From contig CALJUA010000063.1 in assembly GCA_937975715.1 (NCBI GenBank), positions 1 to 5,652 on the forward strand: a stretch of 5,652 nucleotides of DNA, written 5' to 3'. Made by a program: the position numbers and the translations under genes. Positions within the stretch are counted from its first letter, which is position 1. Every line of letters begins with the position of its first letter. The notes under the pieces were generated by a model. That model was not told the origin of the DNA. It made no database searches and was given only the letters and a program-made list of their open reading frames with translations. The stretch comes from an uncultured Candidatus Planktophila sp. (GTDB lineage: Bacteria; Actinomycetota; Actinomycetes; Nanopelagicales; Nanopelagicaceae). Shown in pieces: positions 4,624 to 5,652 of this stretch.

Positions 4624-4995
4624 TCACCAAACTTGGACTGAACAGTGCTGATCACATCGTGCGACGTTAATACCATCCTTCTTAGCATACGCACCACACA
4701 CCCCGCATTTTTGTTTAGAGCGATCCTCGTAACTATGAATGATATCCTGCATCACTGAATCGAAATCATCTCCATCGAGATAGATTCGAAGGCATCCAAA
4801 TTTTTCTTTAACTTGAAATAGCTTGCGGTCCCATCCCAGATTACACAAACGTCCGAAGCATTCATCGACGTGATTGATCCATCCATCAGGACAATCGGAT
4901 GGAGCTTCAGAAGTTTGGATATTATACTTCTGAAAAATCTCCTCAAGGGTCCGTGGCTTCTTGAAAAGCCAGCGGACCCTATGAAGAAATCTCAT
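4624..4995 (-). CDS. Zinc-ribbon phage protein of the KEKFG-LRxY family
   Basis: The 123-aa protein contains GWDRKLFQVKEKFGCLRIYLDG (54-75), followed by a helix (FDSVMQDIIHSYEDRSKQ, 78-95) and a probable zinc site CGVCG (97-101) with CDQHC (114-118), a CxxC-13-CxxxC arrangement. The order GW...(Q/I)VKEKFG-x-LR-x-Y, an acidic helix ending near E-x-x-S, then CxxCG is a pattern I know from many phage and prophage hypothetical proteins; no function has been fixed to my knowledge. Nucleic-acid binding through the ribbon is a guess. The start overlaps the stop of the 77-aa gene (ATGA, 4992-4995). A large hairpin (4946-4980) lies just inside the coding sequence. Confidence 0.87.
   Translation of the reverse strand: MRFLHRVRWLFKKPRTLEEIFQKYNIQTSEAPSDCPDGWINHVDECFGRLCNLGWDRKLFQVKEKFGCLRIYLDGDDFDSVMQDIIHSYEDRSKQKCGVCGAYAKKDGINVARCDQHCSVQVW
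4946..4980 (-). other. Large hairpin just inside the 123-aa gene
   Basis: AGGGTCCG (4973-4980 read on minus) pairs with CGGACCCT (4946-4953), then GGCTT (4966-4970) with AAGCC (4955-4959), around a 6-base loop: 8 + 5 base pairs with a small internal loop. It begins 13 bases after the ATG triplet and encodes residues about 6-17 (RVRWLFKKPRTL). A TGAGGAGATTTTT segment follows, but the T-run is about eight bases away, so a classical terminator is unlikely. A role in translation initiation or mRNA stability is possible. Confidence 0.7.
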
Positions 4996-5225
4996 CGACG
5001 TGCGTTGTAGTTATGCGTCTTAAGCGCACGATGAATCTCAGTACGCGCAAGACGAGTGGCAACTTCAATGGTATCAACCATCTGCAGCAATGCTACAGAA
5101 TCAATACCCTTTGCCTGAGTCTCCACATCATCAAGCATATCATCGATTTGTTCAGCGTTACGCTTAATGAGTCCCACAGCAGTCTTAAACTGATACGGAA
5201 GAGTGATGCGAATAGGTTCGTTCAT
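4992..5225 (-). CDS. Hypothetical protein, 77 aa
   Basis: The product begins MNEPIRITLPYQFKTAVGLI and continues as predicted helices (RNAEQIDDMLDDVETQAKGIDSV, MVDTIEVATRLARTEIHRAL). It is acidic in the middle and basic at the end (HNYNARR). I do not recognise it. A short helical phage protein with heptad-like hydrophobic spacing could be an oligomeric or inhibitor protein, but this is not shown. The Shine-Dalgarno is weak (AGAAAG upstream of GATCATATATC). It is the first gene after a 135-base intergenic region holding a hairpin and a possible promoter, and it is coupled to the 123-aa gene through ATGA. Confidence 0.78.
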   Translation of the reverse strand: MNEPIRITLPYQFKTAVGLIKRNAEQIDDMLDDVETQAKGIDSVALLQMVDTIEVATRLARTEIHRALKTHNYNARR

Positions 5226-5272
5226 GATATATGATCTTTCTGAGGTACCCTATACCCCTGTCTAAAGACGAT

Positions 5273-5301
5273 TTGATAGCACGTTGGAAATGCCAAAGCA
5301 A
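5273..5301 (-). promoter_or_regulatory. Possible weak promoter for the small-gene cluster
   Basis: On the minus strand TTGCTT (5296-5301) and TATCAA (5273-5278) are 17 bases apart, with TG one base before the -10 (TGCTATCAA), the same extended -10 layout as the strong promoter at 878-906. Each hexamer matches consensus only partly (3/6 and 4/6). The position, about 40 bases before the first gene of a coupled cluster, is suitable. Confidence 0.3.
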
Positions 5302-5336
5302 GTGGTAAAACGCGGGCTGGATTTTTGCGAATCGGA

Positions 5337-5354
5337 GAGGGAAGGGACTCCCTC
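5337..5354 (-). other. Hairpin after the 65-aa gene (terminator-like, no T-run)
   Basis: GAGGGA (5337-5342) and TCCCTC (5349-5354) form a G+C-rich six-base-pair stem with a six-base loop, beginning six bases after the 65-aa stop codon. No run of T follows on either strand, so it does not meet the usual form of an intrinsic terminator. It may mark an RNA processing or attenuation point between the 65-aa gene and the next cluster. Confidence 0.35.
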
Positions 5355-5360
5355 CGCAAT

Positions 5361-5558
5361 TCACACCTGACGGGAAGCTAGATGAATATTTATCTCTTCA
5401 TCCAAAATCTCCCTCATCCGTTTAACGGAATTCATCAGGTCAGACATATACTGATCCATCTTAACAAGGTTCGCACGTTCAGCAGTAGACATGACACGGA
5501 GGGACCCTGCTAGTCCATCGGCTAGTCCACAGTGCATACGAAATTCTACGAACTTCAT
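5361..5558 (-). CDS. Hypothetical protein, 65 aa
   Basis: The product begins MKFVEFRMHCGLADGLAGSL and is followed by a long helix (RANLVKMDQYMSDLMNSVKRMREILDEEINIHL) with a regular hydrophobic spacing that could form a coiled coil. It has no signal peptide, membrane segment or metal motif, and I do not recognise it. The start is well supported by AAAGGAA about eight bases upstream. It is the first complete gene from the right end; only about 50 bases of genuine upstream sequence remain before the adapter, so its promoter may be missing. It is separated from the next gene by 135 bases. Confidence 0.78.
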   Translation of the reverse strand: MKFVEFRMHCGLADGLAGSLRVMSTAERANLVKMDQYMSDLMNSVKRMREILDEEINIHLASRQV

Positions 5559-5611
5559 CTAAACAATTCCTTTCTTACGATATAGAAATTGATTCCGACA
5601 TAGAGAACCGC

Positions 5612-5652
5612 AGATCGGAAGAGCACACGTCTGAACTCCAGTCACCGATGTT
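5612..5652. other. Illumina TruSeq adapter read-through (not biological)
   Basis: From AGATCGGAAGAGC at 5612 the sequence matches the 34-base TruSeq indexed (read 1, 3') adapter through 5645, and the next six bases (CGATGT, 5646-5651) equal TruSeq index 2. The final T differs from the A expected after a six-base index, so the index may be longer. The genuine sequence ends at about 5611. Confidence 0.97.

Overview
The window looks like part of a tailed-phage (or prophage) genome. Every gene I can support lies on the minus strand. The genes are short, tightly packed and often overlap by 1-4 bases, and most are anonymous small proteins. The recognisable ones are a DNA polymerase sliding clamp and an exported lytic transglycosylase. 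The host cannot be named from the sequence; the consensus sigma70-type promoter and Shine-Dalgarno sites indicate a bacterial host. The last 41 bases (5612-5652) are an Illumina TruSeq adapter with the start of an index, so the right end is an assembly artefact and not a biological end.

Layout in the direction of transcription, right to left. First comes a cluster of small genes: 65 aa (5361-5558), 77 aa (4992-5225), a 123-aa zinc-ribbon protein (4624-4995), 97 aa (4264-4557), 52 aa (4109-4267) and 63 aa (3918-4109). Four of these boundaries are coupled or nearly so (ATGA or TAATG). Next is a 383-base stretch without a gene (3535-3917). Its upstream half (3767-3901) folds into a series of hairpins enclosed by a closing stem. 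Its downstream half holds direct repeats. A 351-aa protein follows (2479-3534); it resembles the RuvC nuclease core of TnpB/Cas12 but lacks the first catalytic aspartate and the whole C-terminal zinc finger/RuvC-III part. Then come an 84-aa phage protein (2083-2337), the DnaN-like clamp (903-1976), a strong promoter (878-906), the lytic transglycosylase (286-789) and the start of an 87+ aa gene cut by the left edge.

The most unusual feature is a 12-base direct repeat, AGAGACTGAGGA on the gene strand. It occurs about 17 times (7 perfect copies) in three clusters that surround the TnpB/Cas12-like gene and the 84-aa gene (2018-2083, 2336-2487, 3479-3749) and nowhere else in the window. Copies run into the coding sequence of the TnpB-like gene at both ends. 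Three hairpins of the neighbouring structured region carry, on the gene strand, sequences complementary to parts of the repeat. A catalytically impaired TnpB/Cas12-like protein, a structured RNA with anti-repeat segments and a short-repeat array together make a candidate undescribed RNA-guided system. This is inference. The main competing reading is that the repeats are protein-binding iterons or regulatory leader units that spread by duplication, because several of the intervals between repeats are related to one another.
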